From Rhinopithecus roxellana (lineage: Eukaryota; Chordata; Mammalia; Primates; Cercopithecidae), in the NCBI RefSeq assembly GCF_007565055.1, contig NC_044554.1, positions 56,267,676 to 56,331,675 of the forward strand: DNA of 64,000 bases. The letters run 5' to 3'. The position numbers and the translations under genes are program-made. Position 1 is the first letter of the stretch, and each line of letters begins with the position of its first letter. This document shows, one piece after another, positions 33,148 through 45,511 of this stretch. The notes below the pieces were generated by a model. It did not search any database, was not told the DNA's origin, and was given only the letters and a program-made list of their open reading frames with translations.

Positions 33148-35644
33148 AAACTGCTTTTTAAATACTTTGTAAAATGCATCTATGAGATTTTTTTAATCTA
33201 CATTCCTATTTTCCACCTCAAAGAACTCTAATAAATTAATAATTTCTACTTATTAAGCCAAACTTCATTACTTACAACTTCATGATGCTAGTTTCAGACA
33301 CACACTGAAGAGCTCTCAATGCCTGTAAAGGGTGACTTTCAATCTTTGACAAAGCTTGTGTTTGAGTAAGATTATAAATAAGGTCACCACTAACGTGAGA
33401 AGAAGGGGAACCATAGGTCTCATTCCTGGGAATGTGGTGCATATTTATCATGCCACATTGATTTCACTGCAGCAATAATTAGGCTTCAGTAATTAGATGC
33501 ACAAATCAGCACTCTCTCATCATAAGTGGATTAAGAGGGTGACAAGTTCAACTCCAGTGATTTCCCATCAGGTATGGCGGTCATAACATTTAAAAATTTT
33601 TTTTCTATTTTCAAGGAACCAAGAAAATGAAGGTGAGGGCTTTGCCTGTATTGGGAAAATGAGCCAAGAGCAGATCTTGCCGTGTCCTTCATCTTCTACT
33701 CACACAGACTGTTTAAGAGTTGAATAAGAGAAGCACATTATTCATTAGTAGGAGCTTTGGAAAAGGCGGGCTGATTTCTGATGGATGCCAAAGGAATCTT
33801 TCTTTTCCTTGACCTCAGTTTGAAATATAACAATCCTGGGTTAAAAGTAGATCTCCACTAAACGACAATCACTACTTACAATGGGTTCTTCAGTTGTCTC
33901 TTTCTGTTTTGAAATCTTAATAATAGTTTCATAATATACACATTATTCTTCCTAGAATTTATTTTTTCCTACAGACCTTCCCAGAGAGTAATTTAAAAGC
34001 TTCTATTCTTTAGCTTAAAAAGATGATCTCTTTTCATTCTAGAAAATCCTGAGCTTTTCTTTTTCAGACCCTGCAATTGAAATTTTCATATACAAATAGG
34101 ACTGATTCTGAGGGATAATGTTTAGTGACAGTGTGACAAACAATGCTTTGTTATTTTTTTCTTTTTCATGAAGTTTGGCATCACAGATGTTTTCAACTCT
34201 TTTCTCTCATAGCAGTGATAGTGTTACCCAATGACTGAAAACATTTACTGCTGCTGAGTATAAAATATTTAAAATACAGAGCTCTTTTGCAGACAGAGAC
34301 TATGAAGAAGGGAGAAAAAGCAGAGATGGGAGGGGCAGTGCACCACCCTGCAAAATGCTAAACAGCTGCAATTTTGATAAATCAGTGCTAAGAATACAGA
34401 AGGAAAAGGTCACATGGGATGCTTGTTTCCTTAGAGAAGCATTTAGTGTATGTGTTACCTCCTATTAGGAGGTAAGCTGAGTGCTGCTTCAGAAGTGAAC
34501 CTCTATGACAGGGTGAACTTGAAAGTTTCAACAACAACTACCTCAGTGTATATTTTAACAAACAGCCTAAATTTCCCCTTTTTACAGGCAAAGTTAAATC
34601 CTGGAATCTCAGATGAAGATAAGATTCTAGCAAATTCAAAGTGAAAGTCTTATGACACTCTTCTATATGCATGAGGTCTCAGATTATTTGAATCAGTAAC
34701 TTTTCATGCAGGGAAGAGTCATCTAGGAATACTTAAAATCTTTTGAGTCTGTAGAGAAACCTGCACTTACTCATGGGAATTCACATAATTTCTCAGATCA
34801 TACAACATACCAATTTCTTAAGCTAACTAAAGGGAAAAGCTGGAAATGCTAACACATTCTAAAGAAATAAATCCTGGATGCCATCACAACATTGGACAAC
34901 TTCCTGATTAAATTTGACCTACCTCTATTTCTTGAGAGTGACTGGAATAATTGTGATGCAAAAGCAGCATGTTGCTAAGTAAGACTTAACTGAGTGTGTT
35001 TGATACTGTAATATCACTTCATATAGATCTTTTCACTTTATAAACACACTCCCCTAGCAGTGTGTCCAAGGAAGCATACTCTAAACCATTCTGTGATTTA
35101 CTGTGCCTAAGACAAATCCTGTCTTTTCTTCATTATTTCACCAGCAAAGTGATGGGGTGTTAGGCTTAAGGACCTCATTTACAAAATCTCATGGGCAGTA
35201 TTTCATAAATCCCTGCAGAAAGGAATGAGGCAAGGTCCTAGGCAAAGTTACTGTGTGTATTCCATTCCTACAAGGCTTTTATTGGCAAATGTTTTTCCTA
35301 GAAATTGAATTGGTTTTTGAAAGGATGTCCAATAAGCATGTGTTATTTGCAATCACTGAATGTCTTCAATAACAAGCACTCTGAATCTACCTTGAGAGGT
35401 CCAGAGGTGACACAAGGTTCTCCCCTTTTATGATGACAGAATATGGAGTAGACAGTTTCTCTCACTTGATAGCAAATCCTGGACAAATTTCTTTCTTGAG
35501 CAAGTGTCACATAAGCAAACTGCCCATGCTTTGCCTTCCTTCTACTGTATTGTAAGTTTCAGTGGGTCCTCATGAGAATGCTAGATTTCATCTCTGAGAA
35601 TTCTGTTTCTCAGCAGCCTACCACAGACCAGATTTGAAGCATCA
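33148..35644. other. Unique DNA; candidate conserved non-coding stretch
   Basis: No gene or repeat is called. The part at about 33,440-33,560 is low in repeats and dense in TAATTA/ATTAG-type homeodomain words and a 'tgcatatttat' word, so it resembles known developmental enhancers in style only. Confidence 0.45.
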
Positions 35645-35850
35645 GGATTTGTTCAGCAAATATTTATATATGATTCAATATTCTCTTAGATATTAGGATT
35701 AAGTCTACAAAAGCAAGGAAGCTTTCCTGTCCTCCACAAGCTAAAGATGCAGTTGGAGAGAACAAATATAAAAAATATATATTATTATTAGCCATCTCCA
35801 ATAAAATCTGTGCTGTCATAACCTATGGGAGATTCAGGAAAGAGCCTTGG
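35645..35850 (-). mobile_element. L2 LINE 3' fragment, antisense
   Basis: 'gttcagcaaatatttatata' with 'gaagctttcctgtcctccac', 'aagctaaagatgcagttgga' and 'gagagaacaaatata' match the reversed L2 3' region in order. Confidence 0.65.
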
Positions 35851-37902
35851 CTCTTCATCGGGGAACTAATTCCAGAGGTGGATTATAGCTGAATTACACT
35901 GAAATTTGGAAGCTATGCCAAGTTTAATCTGTGGGTAAAATAATCTGGATGATGAAGCAATACGTACAATATTTAAGACAATCACCAGGAAATTACTGCT
36001 AAAACTGAAGACATCTATTAATGACCAACCAGCAAAATGCTGGCCCCATGCTTTATAGTATCTAGGGTGGGAAAAAGTATCCAAAAATTATTGAATATTA
36101 TGTCTAGTTTCTGAAGTTAATTGATGGAGAAACCTAGGAAAGGTAATAACACTCCCACACACTCTTTGTCCAGAGTGCTATGTTCTAGGATGTACTTCCA
36201 ATCTCCCAATTTCTCTGTGGCTATTTATTTATTTATTTATTTATTCTTTTTGCTTTTGTGTTTTGGAAGCAATTAAGCTGACTGCGAACTTACTTAGCAA
36301 TGTGTGTCTCTGGCACATGGTCATTTCTGTAATTTCTTGAGAAGAAAACTCTTGGCTGTGGCTGTTATAGCTTATTCTAATTACATAATGGCATTGGGAT
36401 AGGGATAATGTAACTAAGAACTGGAATGCAGTTGCTGTTCACAGAATTGACTGAAAGGAATAAAAACCCATTTTGAGCTGTTGTATATACCTTCAGCTTG
36501 CAGAATAATACTAGGCTTATCTCTGGGAATGTTCTCTCGGGTTTCTTTGCATCATGCCCCAGAGCTGGTCCATAGTGATAAGTGAGAGAATGAGAAATGG
36601 GCAGGGACGCAAACTTTCAAGGTGAAAGTGGAAAAATAAGCCACCTAGTTTCTAAGAAGAGCTGTGCTGCATAGAAAGCCTCTATGCTATTATCTCTAAA
36701 ATAGGGTCACCTATGCAATACTAGGAGAGGTAAACAAGATGGACAAATGGTAAGGTATAAATGATAGAATTGCTTTTAGGGCCAAAACTTTGGATAGATG
36801 GGATCCTCTATCAAAGTAAAGAAAAGGAAACATCAGTGATTCCTTCATCTGTGTGGTAAGGATATGCCTATGTTATTTTCTGGTGTCATTTGAAGGAAAA
36901 AGATTAACTCTTGCCTTAAACTTTCCTTATCTCCAGACACATATTGCCTTATATTGTTCTAAGTAAATTCTCTCATCAGCTCCTGGTATGAAATATCATA
37001 TCCAGGTACCCCTTGTCCTTATACAACTTTCAATGAAGAAAGATGAAAATTCTACTCTAAAGCAGATTCCTGTTCTGCCTGAAGTCAAATGCAGAGCTCC
37101 AGTAGTTGCTTAATTCTGGCTTCCAAAGCCAAGAGCAGTGGTATCTGTAACTATAAAAACTACCTTCTCTAGCTCAAGACCATGAGTGTGTTCTGATAAT
37201 GAGATGAGATAGACTGACTCCCGATAAGTCTACACATTTATAGAAGAAACTCTGATTTTTCTTCTTGACCACTTAATTCAGAACCATTTTCTCTTTCTAA
37301 GCCTTTTTGTCTTTATTCTTTTTGGCTCGATCACTACTCTGTTCTTATGCATCCAAACTACCAGCTGGAGATTTACCAAATAATCTGGACCTCAACTCTA
37401 TGTACTAGTGTTTCTGTGTAAGGTTAGACCCAGACTCCTCCTTCTCAAATTAAAAAAAAAAAATTATAATTCTGATCTGCACTGTGATCCCATTGTTTTT
37501 AAACCTGATAATACTTCTTATCAATTGGGGTGTGACCAGTGTAGCAAGACTGCAAGCATAGTGGACCTTTCCCCCGATAGCTGAGTCAGTTTTAAGTATA
37601 TATTCAATTTCAGCTCTAGTTTGATGTGGTTAATTGCTTACAACTTGTTATAACAATTATAGGGAACATTTCTTAGTATATCACTATATGAATATGATGA
37701 TGATTTTCATGGAAGATTTTTCAAACTTAAATTATGAGTTGTCTTTGTCACTGGGCTTATTATTTTTGACCAGAATACTAATATACATATTAATGTAAAT
37801 GCAATGTTTATATGTAATTAAAAATAATCCCACAACATTAAAAGCATTTTGTACTATGACTGCTTAGTGATGATAACTTTTTCTGGAAAGTGAAAGTTGC
37901 TA
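35851..37902. other. Unique DNA with a TATT microsatellite
   Basis: No gene or classified repeat is seen other than the tetranucleotide repeat at 36,222-36,245 and a short A run near 37,450. Confidence 0.5.
36222..36245 (+). repeat. (TATT)6 microsatellite
   Basis: Six perfect TATT units occur in succession. Confidence 0.95.
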
Positions 37903-38145
37903 ATTTTTTTTTTTTAGACGATCTCTCGCTCTGTCGCCCAGGCTGGAGTGCAATGCTATGATCTCGGCTCACTGCAGCCTTCACCTCTTTGGTTCAAGTG
38001 ATTCTCCTGCCTCAGCCTCCTGAGTAGCTGGGATTACAGGTGCCTGCCACCACACCCGGCTAATTTTTGTGTTTTTAGTAGAGACGGAGTTTCACCACAT
38101 TGGCCAGGCTGGTCTCGAACTCCTGACCTCAGGTGATCCACCCAA
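37903..38145 (-). mobile_element. Alu element, antisense, 5'-truncated
   Basis: The element runs from a T tract (37,903-37,915) to 'ctcaggtgatccaccca'. It lacks roughly the first 50 bases of the Alu (the reversed 'gcctcccaaagtgctggga' part). Target duplications are unclear: only imperfect 'ctaatttt' versus 'gtaaatttt' words flank it. Otherwise AluS-like. Confidence 0.92.
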
Positions 38146-39609
38146 GGTAAATTTTCTTATTGTATTCTCTCTTCTGTACAGAATTTCTGATTGCTATTTT
38201 TGTTTCTAATCTGGATCTGTCTTTCCTGCAAGTAATTTAGGAACTAAGCATAAAGCATTGAATTAAAAGACTAATAAAGACAGTAAAATAAAAGTAAATT
38301 ATAAAGAATGATTGCATCACTTACTTAGTGAAATTAGAAGTCCTAATGGAGTCAATACTCACGATCTAAAAAAAAGGCTAAGAATGAGATTCCTATGCTC
38401 ACCCCAAAGTACATCCATGGAAGCATGGGAAACCAAGATAAGAGCTGTCAGGAAAAGGAAATGAGCCACTGCTGTTTTGTAAGTCCTTCACTAAACTGCT
38501 AGAAACTACAGCATGGCTCTCATACTAAGCTGAAAGTTCTCAGCTCCTCATATGCAGCTTATAAACCTGTCTATTTAGCTTTTAAGGAAACTAAGTATTG
38601 AAAACAAAAATAGTTCTGAAAAGGCTTCTATTTCTTTTCGCTTGTTTTCTCCCTTGTGTGGTGACAGTTCTCTCTGTAAGCCTCTTTAGAAACCTGATGG
38701 CACAGACAAAAAGAATTTACTCAAAATAGTCTGGGGGTGTTGTGAGGGAGTGGAAGGAATTGAAATGTATAACAGTCTAGTTGCTAAGGATAAGGGTCAG
38801 AGTCTAATACCCAAAACTGGCATGCCACAATGTCTCTCAAAATGAATCTGTGGTGAACCAGACAAATTAATCTAAATGCTTTATTACAAATATAAATAGC
38901 ACCAGCTGTGCCTGTTTTACAAAGCACAGAAGTGCCGGGGGACAGCGTTTTTAAAGCATTTCTATGTGACTGTGTATAAACATGCAGAGTGTTTGTTTAA
39001 CGTTCAGTTATCCCTGAAGAATAAAAGCTACTCTCTAGTACAGATAAAACTTCAAACTACAATTTCAAACCACAGAGATTTGATGGTGAATGGTTATTTA
39101 GGGGCAAATCTTAAGTCTGTATTCACCTTTTCGTAAGTCTATGCCATCATCACAAATGGTTATATTTTTCCTAAGTATTAACCATCTTGATTCATTTAAA
39201 AATAACTACTGAAATAGTTGTTCATTTAAGTGTGCAGTTCTGTGTAATGAGATCAGCAAATGGTGAACTTTAGCTTCTCACAAAAAGAATGTACTTTGTA
39301 CACATTACACAGTATTGCGCTATTACAATGGAATGAGCTGGGTGAATATGCACCTAGTCACATCTGAAAACAATTTCTTAAATTAGGTCACCTGGAGCAT
39401 CAAAATACCCCTTGCATCACATACTTATAGGAATGTTCATTTGGCCAACATCAAGCAATAAACTTATTTAATATTTTGAAATTACTCCAGTAATATACAT
39501 TTATCACCTCAAGCTGTATGAATTAAAAACAGTTAACCACGTGATAGATTTTTCTAATTGTATTACAATATGGTCTGTCTTCCTAAATGGAATGCAACAG
39601 TGAAGTCAA
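38146..39609. other. Unique DNA, no gene seen
   Basis: No exon or repeat is recognised. The section 39,290-39,420 is repeat-free and could be conserved, but nothing in sequence alone proves it. Confidence 0.45.
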
Positions 39610-39725
39610 GTAGAAACTGCCCTTTATCCTCATGTCAATTATTCTATATTATATGACCTTGCCTAAGTAATTTAACCCATCCATGCCTCACTTTATTTAT
39701 CTGTAAAAAGATAATGCATCCATCC
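39610..39725 (+). mobile_element. Possible MIR fragment, sense
   Basis: 'tatgaccttgcctaagtaat', 'ttaacccatccatgcctcac' and 'tatctgtaaaaagataatgc' resemble the MIR core. Confidence 0.55.
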
Positions 39726-39773
39726 TGATTCCAAGATGATTTTAAAATATTTTAGTATCCAAAGATTTATTGT

Positions 39774-39838
39774 CATATTATATATATATCTTTTTATATA
39801 TGTGTGTGTATATATATATATGTACACACACACACATA
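39774..39838. repeat. TA/TG/CA microsatellite
   Basis: TA units, then TG and TA units, then CA units. An imperfect palindrome of alternating purine and pyrimidine. Confidence 0.9.
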
Positions 39839-39904
39839 AACCACTTGTTCATCAGGTTTTGATTAATTTTATGACTTTTGCAATCTGAAATGTTTATATT
39901 CACT

Positions 39905-40405
39905 GAGTTTGGTAGGCAAATAATGTACCCTTCCCCAAGATGTCCACATTTAAAGCTTTAGAAACTATGAATGTGTTACTATATATGGCAAGAAAATAAT
40001 TTACATGAAAAATAGATGTAAGGATGCAAATCAGCAGAACTTAAGATAGACAGATTATCTTGTCTTATTCAGGTAGGCCCAATGTAATCAGAAGTGACCA
40101 TAAAAGTGGGTGACTAAGATAGAAGACTCTGTATCGGAGTGAGGGGATATGAGAATAATTTGGCCGGCCATTGCTGACTTTGCAGATTGAAGGAGCTATG
40201 AGCTAAAGAATGTGAGCAGTTTCTAAAGACTGGAAAATATCAGAAAACTGATTTTCTCATAGAGCCTCCAGAATGAACACAGGACTACTGACACAGATTT
40301 TGGCCAGTGAGATCTGTGTGAAACTTCTGAACTATAAGATAATAAATGTGGATTTTTAAGCAAACAGCATTATGGTGGCCACAGCCACAGGAAACTAATG
40401 TACCA
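39905..40405 (+). mobile_element. Ancient LTR-like interspersed repeat, sense
   Basis: Collinear with a very common human repeat: 'ccaagatgtccacatttaaa', 'gttactatatatggcaagaa', 'aggtaggcccaatgtaatca', 'agagcctccagaatgaacac', 'actataagataataaatgtg' and finally 'aggaaactaatg'. An AATAAA-type signal near 40,338 close to the 3' end fits an LTR (MaLR/ERVL-like). The exact family name was not established. Non-coding. Confidence 0.65.
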
Positions 40406-41124
40406 AGTTTTTCCTGTGATCGTAGAAAATAATTTAGATACTGTATGCTCTTTATCCAAATTTCCACGTGGGTGCCTCATGTTAATGATAATATAATTGT
40501 GTCAAGTATTTTGCCCAACTGTCTCAGTCAAGTATAGTTGTTACCATAACCATCCTAGGATGGGGCAGGAGGAATGCAAAAGTTTTGAGGAAGCAGTTTC
40601 TTGATACTAAAAATTCAGCACTTGGGACAGTTCAGCCATTATTTCCAGTTTTGAGTCAGCACCTTGGAGAGTGGACAGGACACATTCTTCCATAGATTAT
40701 CAGAATAGGCACAGATGGTCACTTATTCTGTGGACTAAACTTCTGCCAAGATCACTGAGATGTGGGGGGTGATTATGCTGATTGTAACCTGAGAAAAAAA
40801 AAAATATAAGTTGCCTCCACTTTAAAGTAGTTCTTGCCTCAAAATCAAGTCCCTTCATCTGAACTTTGCCAAAGCCAGTTGGAGCCAAAATGTTAGATGA
40901 TTTTTGACCCAATGCTGCACTTCACATGCAGCTTCTGTGAAATTTCCAAGTTGGAGTTGCCTTTTCTGTGTCTCCCCATGTGCTGGTCTCAGTCCTTGCC
41001 TTTGTTTATAATCTATCTTTACAGTTGAGTAAGGATCTTGACTTAGAATAAGGCAAACTGAACTCACTACTAGAAGTGTTGGATACATGAAGGTATGAGC
41101 CAAAATAGGCCATCACGATTTATT
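40406..41124. other. Unique DNA, no feature seen
   Basis: No gene or confident repeat is recognised. Confidence 0.45.
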
Positions 41125-41860
41125 CACTCATTCATTTAGTAAACAATATTGATTTACTGCCTAAGAGATAGCATGTATGATTCTACATGCTAGAGATAAA
41201 GGCTACGACAAAGTCTTGCTTTCATGGGCTTCTTGTGGGCAGAGGCAGAAGGTGAATAGCATCAAAAATATATAATGTAATATGATGTAATAATGTCAAA
41301 AATAATATTTACTATAAAATGTAAAAGTAAGTAAAGAGACTATTCTAAGTTTCATATTATGCTTTTTTTCCAAATATTCATAGTTCTCCCTCTTTGCAGG
41401 TACAAGGTAAGATTGCAGATTGCAGTTGTGGTGAGATAGGGACGTGTGAATAGTTTTCCTTGTGAGGTGTGAGTGGCATTGATGTGACTCCAAGTTGAGC
41501 ATCTAATTACCAGTATGAGAGCTTCCCAAGCTCTCTTTTCTCTTCAGTACAGCAACAGCAATATTTAAGATGCTAACTTGAATCCCTGAATTATTCCTGC
41601 AGCCACCATGGAAATACAGCGGAAATGTGAATAAAACTTTGTTGTTTTCTGTCACAGGTATTTGCTTCTCCCATCACAGAATAATGTATTCTATTCTGAC
41701 TTATACAGATAGTCAAGGGAGGTATGATAGTAGGATCTGAAATTGTAGCAGAGGCCTGAATGATGGTAATAAGTGAGTGATGCTAAATTCCTAGGGGAAA
41801 ATATTTCAGGCAGAAGAAAAGAGATAGTGCAAAAAATTACAGATAGGTATAATACAGATC
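41125..41860 (-). mobile_element. L2 LINE, antisense, in two collinear blocks
   Basis: The first block at about 41,125-41,290 is the reversed L2 3' end ('ttcactcattcatttagtaa', 'ctttcatgggcttcttgtgg'). The second at about 41,745-41,860 is the next L2 section ('gcagaggcctgaatgatggt', 'tttcaggcagaagaaaagag'). The gap between them is filled by an LTR-like sequence, so the L2 was interrupted. Confidence 0.65.
41380..41720 (+). mobile_element. Possible ancient LTR (MLT1-like) inside L2
   Basis: 'gaatccctgaattattcctg', 'gaaatgtgaataaaactttg' and the terminal 'ttctattctgacttataca' resemble the 3' half of MaLR-type LTRs, with an AATAAA signal near 41,631. The 5' boundary is uncertain and no target duplication was found. 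Confidence 0.45.
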
Positions 41861-42224
41861 CCAAGAAGGCGATTCACCACCCTGAACCAAATGTGGACAT
41901 GGATCCTAGCTCTAAAAAGTGCCAGTGCTTTCCTTGTCCTATTTCTTGTCTAATCATTTCCGTTTCTTTATATGTTAATATCGATTTTGAAAAACACGGT
42001 AGACATTGGAACCAGTATCAAAATTTTTATAAACCCAACTCTAGGGTTACAGCTAAGGATCTAACTTATTTCTTACCCATAAAATTATTCTATTCATATT
42101 TTTGCCACTCATTTTACACCCTAATCAAAATTATTCTCATAATTTTCTTTGTAACCCTGGGGACAATGCTTAGGAGCCCAGGTAGTCTGTGAATCACTGC
42201 AATCTCAGTATTTTCGTTTATTCC
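41861..42224. other. Unclassified DNA between L2 copies
   Basis: A 139-codon open frame spans 41,773-42,192 and begins in L2 sequence. It shows no recognisable domain and is probably fortuitous. Confidence 0.4.
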
Positions 42225-43745
42225 TTTAGCAACTATAATATCCTTGATTCTGAACAAAACACTTGGGATAAAATAGTAAACAAAGATAGAACTTACAGTA
42301 TAGTGGAGGAGACAAAATATTCAGCCAATAATCACACAAATTCAAAGGAAAATTACAACTATAAAAATATAATGGAATGAAGTCATATTGTTTTGAGTAC
42401 ACAGTAGGGAGATTTGAGTCTCCTCTGTAAGAGAAGACTTGCCTGGGGAAGTGAAGCCTAAATTAACATCTCAAAAATGAGAAGGAATTAATCAGGTGAA
42501 GATTGGAAAGAAATGTTTGCTACAGAAAGGGAACAGCAGGTCAAGTGTTCTGTGGCAGTAGGAGGATGGAAAGTAGATAAAAACTATGAAGGACTCAGAA
42601 AGATGAAGGAAGAAGATTTGTGGGATGCTTTTCATGAAAAGGAATGGGTCAGGCAAGTATGGAAGAGGGAGGCCATGCAAAGATTTCTAGCCATGTTTAG
42701 GAATACTATCTTTTTATTGAAATTGGTGGGAACCTATAGGAAGGTTTACACGGGCATAGGAAAGAATAACTATAATCAAATGAGTTTCAATAAAATGTTC
42801 TGACTAAAGTGGGGAAAATGGGTTGGAGGAATGCAAGAGCAAATATAAATAGATCAACATGTAGACTGGATAAAGAAAATGTGGTACATATGCACCATGG
42901 AATACTATGCAGTTATAAAAAGGAGTGAGATCATGTTCTTTGCATGGACATGGATGAAGCTGGAAGCCATCATCCTCAGCAAACTAACACAAGAACAGAA
43001 AACCAAACACTGTATGTTCTCACTCATAAGTGGGAGTTGAACAATGAGAATACATGGACACAGGGTGGGGAACAACACATAACAGGGCCTGTTGGGGGTG
43101 GGGGTGGGAAGAGGGAGAGCATTAGGATGCATAGCTAATGTATATGGGGCTTAAAACCAAGATGACTGGTTGATAGTTGCAGCAAACCACCATGGCACAC
43201 GTATACCTATGTAACAAACCTGCATGTTCTGCACTTGTATCCTGGAACTTAAAGAAAGAATAGATCCACATGGCCATAGTGTAAGTTCTCTTAACAGACA
43301 AGGGCAACTTTGCTGGCATAATGGTGGGAATAAAGGGGTGACTTCCAAAGTATTTTATGAGTTGAATTTTATGAAATGTGGTGTAGATTTGTTATGGTGG
43401 AGGAAGAGAGATTTTGAGGATAACACCCTGTAACCTGAGGTGGTCATACCATTCACTGAGAATACTGGAAGAGAGCAAAGCTCTCAGAGGAGGTTTCATG
43501 TTGGACACATTGAATTTGAAGGACTTTTGGGAACGTTAAGAAGGGGTGTCAACTATAGAGATGCAAATACAGACCTGGAGCTCAAAATATAGGTCTAATC
43601 TAGATGCATAACCTTGTGATTCATTTGCTCCTAGGTGGTAACTGAAGTTGTGGGCAAGGCTGACTGCCTCAGGGGAGATCATAGAAGGGACAGGAAGCTA
43701 GGGAGACAAAGGGAAGATCAGCAGAGCAAACAGGGAAGGGGCAGC
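42225..43745 (-). mobile_element. Long L2 LINE fragment, antisense, interrupted
   Basis: Several L2 3'-region blocks occur in the correct reversed order: 'gaacaaaacacttgggataa', 'gaacttacagtatagtggag', 'acagaaagggaacagcaggt', and, after a younger L1 insert, 'tcatgttggacacattgaat' and 'gacctggagctcaaaatata'. No L2 reading frame survives. It is interrupted at 42,862-43,258. Confidence 0.75.
42862..43258 (+). mobile_element. Primate L1 3' end inserted in L2, sense
   Basis: The insert starts in the ORF2 C-terminal coding end ('atggaatactatgcagttat'), passes through the L1 3' UTR with its G-rich tract ('ggtgggaagagggagagc' near 43,108) and stops at 'cctggaacttaaa' with a short A-rich tail. It is about 400 bp of an L1 of 6 kb, hence 5'-truncated. 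Flanking 14-bp repeats with one mismatch (aatagatcaacatg at 42,848-42,861 and 43,259-43,272) are the target duplication. Confidence 0.92.
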
Positions 43746-44869
43746 AGGAGCATGGGTGGAACTCGAGCTGGATCAAGACAAATATCAGAAAATCAGGGTT
43801 CTGCCCACCATTGTCTTGGGATAAGATTTTATAGAATTTGTACCACAGGACACAAGTTCTTCATGAGAGAATTCACATCAATAAATATTTCAGATGATCT
43901 GATTAGAGAATAAAGGATGGCTCTCTTCAAATTTGGCACTGTTCTTTTCCTCACAATTTGTCCCAAAGTTGAGCGGTTACAAGTCAGAGTTTTATTCTAT
44001 GAACAAGATTATCCCAAACCTTCAGTGTACTGAGACACGCAGTCTGATGATTAGCATACTTGTGGGAACAGGAGAAGAGCTGATCTTATGTTTTAGTACT
44101 AAAATAAAGCAATATCCCGCTTAGTCAGAAGACAGACTTCCAGCAAATGCAACACTCAGAACGTATCTATAAACCCAGAAAAGCAAACAAGCAAACGAAC
44201 ATCTCCTGAGCTTTAAAAATAGATGTTAAAAAATACCATAAAGTATGTTTTGTGAGGGAATTCCTCAGACACTTACACACATCCTTTTTTTCTTATTTTA
44301 TATAAAACTCTTACAGACTCTATTATCTGATTTCCCAACCAGTAGACAATTAACTGCATCCAATTATACGGAGTAAGGAACTGTTGAAAGCAGACATACA
44401 GACAATAAGGAGAATGGACAATTAGAGTCCTGAAAAGAGTGGAAAAGAAAAAAAAGAACAAGAATATCAATAACAAAAAGTCATCCCAACAACCCAGGAA
44501 GCAGAGCTCTCTGGGGCCATAGCCAGAGCACACAGTCATTCTTGCCCTGGTGGCCTTTTAATCGTTCATATATATTGCAAGTTGGCAAAATACTTTGAGT
44601 CATCCTGATAATCCCAAGGCTGATTATGCTAAGTACACTCTTTAACAGGGCAAAAAAGCTCATATACATTTAATATTAATATCCTTAGTTCAGAAAAGGA
44701 CAGTACTTGAAGAGATAAACTTCAGTCATCTTTTAAATTAACCTTTTTGACTCTCTCATTTCCATGTGAGCTAGATAGATATATAAGCCCGGATTAATCA
44801 TTGCATTAGTTAATAGTCCTTCTTGCCTTTAGATATTAGCTGGGAGCATATTTAAACAGTGTGTTTGTT
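43746..44869. other. Unique DNA, no gene seen
   Basis: No exon or repeat is recognised. Open frames are under 93 codons. Confidence 0.45.
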
Positions 44870-45262
44870 TGCTAGAGCTACAGGAACAGAGAAATCACAA
44901 ACTGGGTGGCTCAAACAACAGAAAAATGTGATCTCACAGCTCTGAAGGCCAGAAGCCCAAAATCAAGGTGTTGCCAGGATTAGTTCCTTCTGAGAGCTAT
45001 GAGAAAAGGATCTGTTCTGGGCTTCTCTCTTTCCTGGTAGATAGTGGTGTTGATGTTCATGTGGTGTCTTGCTGTATGAGAGTCTGTCTCCAAATTTGCC
45101 CTTTTCGTAAGGACACCAGTCATATTGGTTTAGGTCCCGTTTCAATGACCTCATTTTAACTTGGTAAAAATCCTATGTCTAGAAAAGGTCAGATTCTGAG
45201 GCACTAGGGGTTAGGACTTCAACATATAAATTTTAGTGGGGAGGCAAAATTTAACCCTTAAC
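44870..45262 (-). mobile_element. Ancient LTR-like interspersed repeat, antisense
   Basis: It has the same family layout as 39,905-40,405 but reversed: 'aactgggtggctcaaacaac', 'ctcacagctctgaaggccag', 'aaggacaccagtcatattgg', 'tgacctcattttaacttggt' and 'gggttaggacttcaacatat'. The reversed AATAAA site has been lost by mutation in this copy. Family name not established. Confidence 0.65.
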
Positions 45263-45439
45263 ACTTGATATCTGCAAAAAGTAAAATGTAGTTAAATGAA
45301 TGTTATGTTTTCCACCTGCTGCTAATGTTGGTTAAGGTATGCTCTTTAAAATTTACTTTCGTATTGCTGATGGATTGCCTTAAATTCACTTGCCTTATCT
45401 TCTTCATAATCAAAGGCATAATAATCAATTATTTAATAG

Positions 45440-45511
45440 TCAATGATTAGCCACTGTGCTTCCATAATATTCAATAATCAATGATTAGCCACTGTGTTTC
45501 CATAATATTTA
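45440..45511 (+). repeat. 38-bp tandem duplication
   Basis: Two adjacent copies of a 38-bp unit ('tcaatgattagccactgtg...') begin at 45,440 and 45,478, with one substitution over about 32 compared bases. The low divergence suggests a relatively recent local duplication. Confidence 0.95.

Noticed and set aside
41773..42192. 139-codon plus-strand frame
   Set aside because: It begins inside an L2 fragment, shows no domain, and has no supporting splice or promoter signal.
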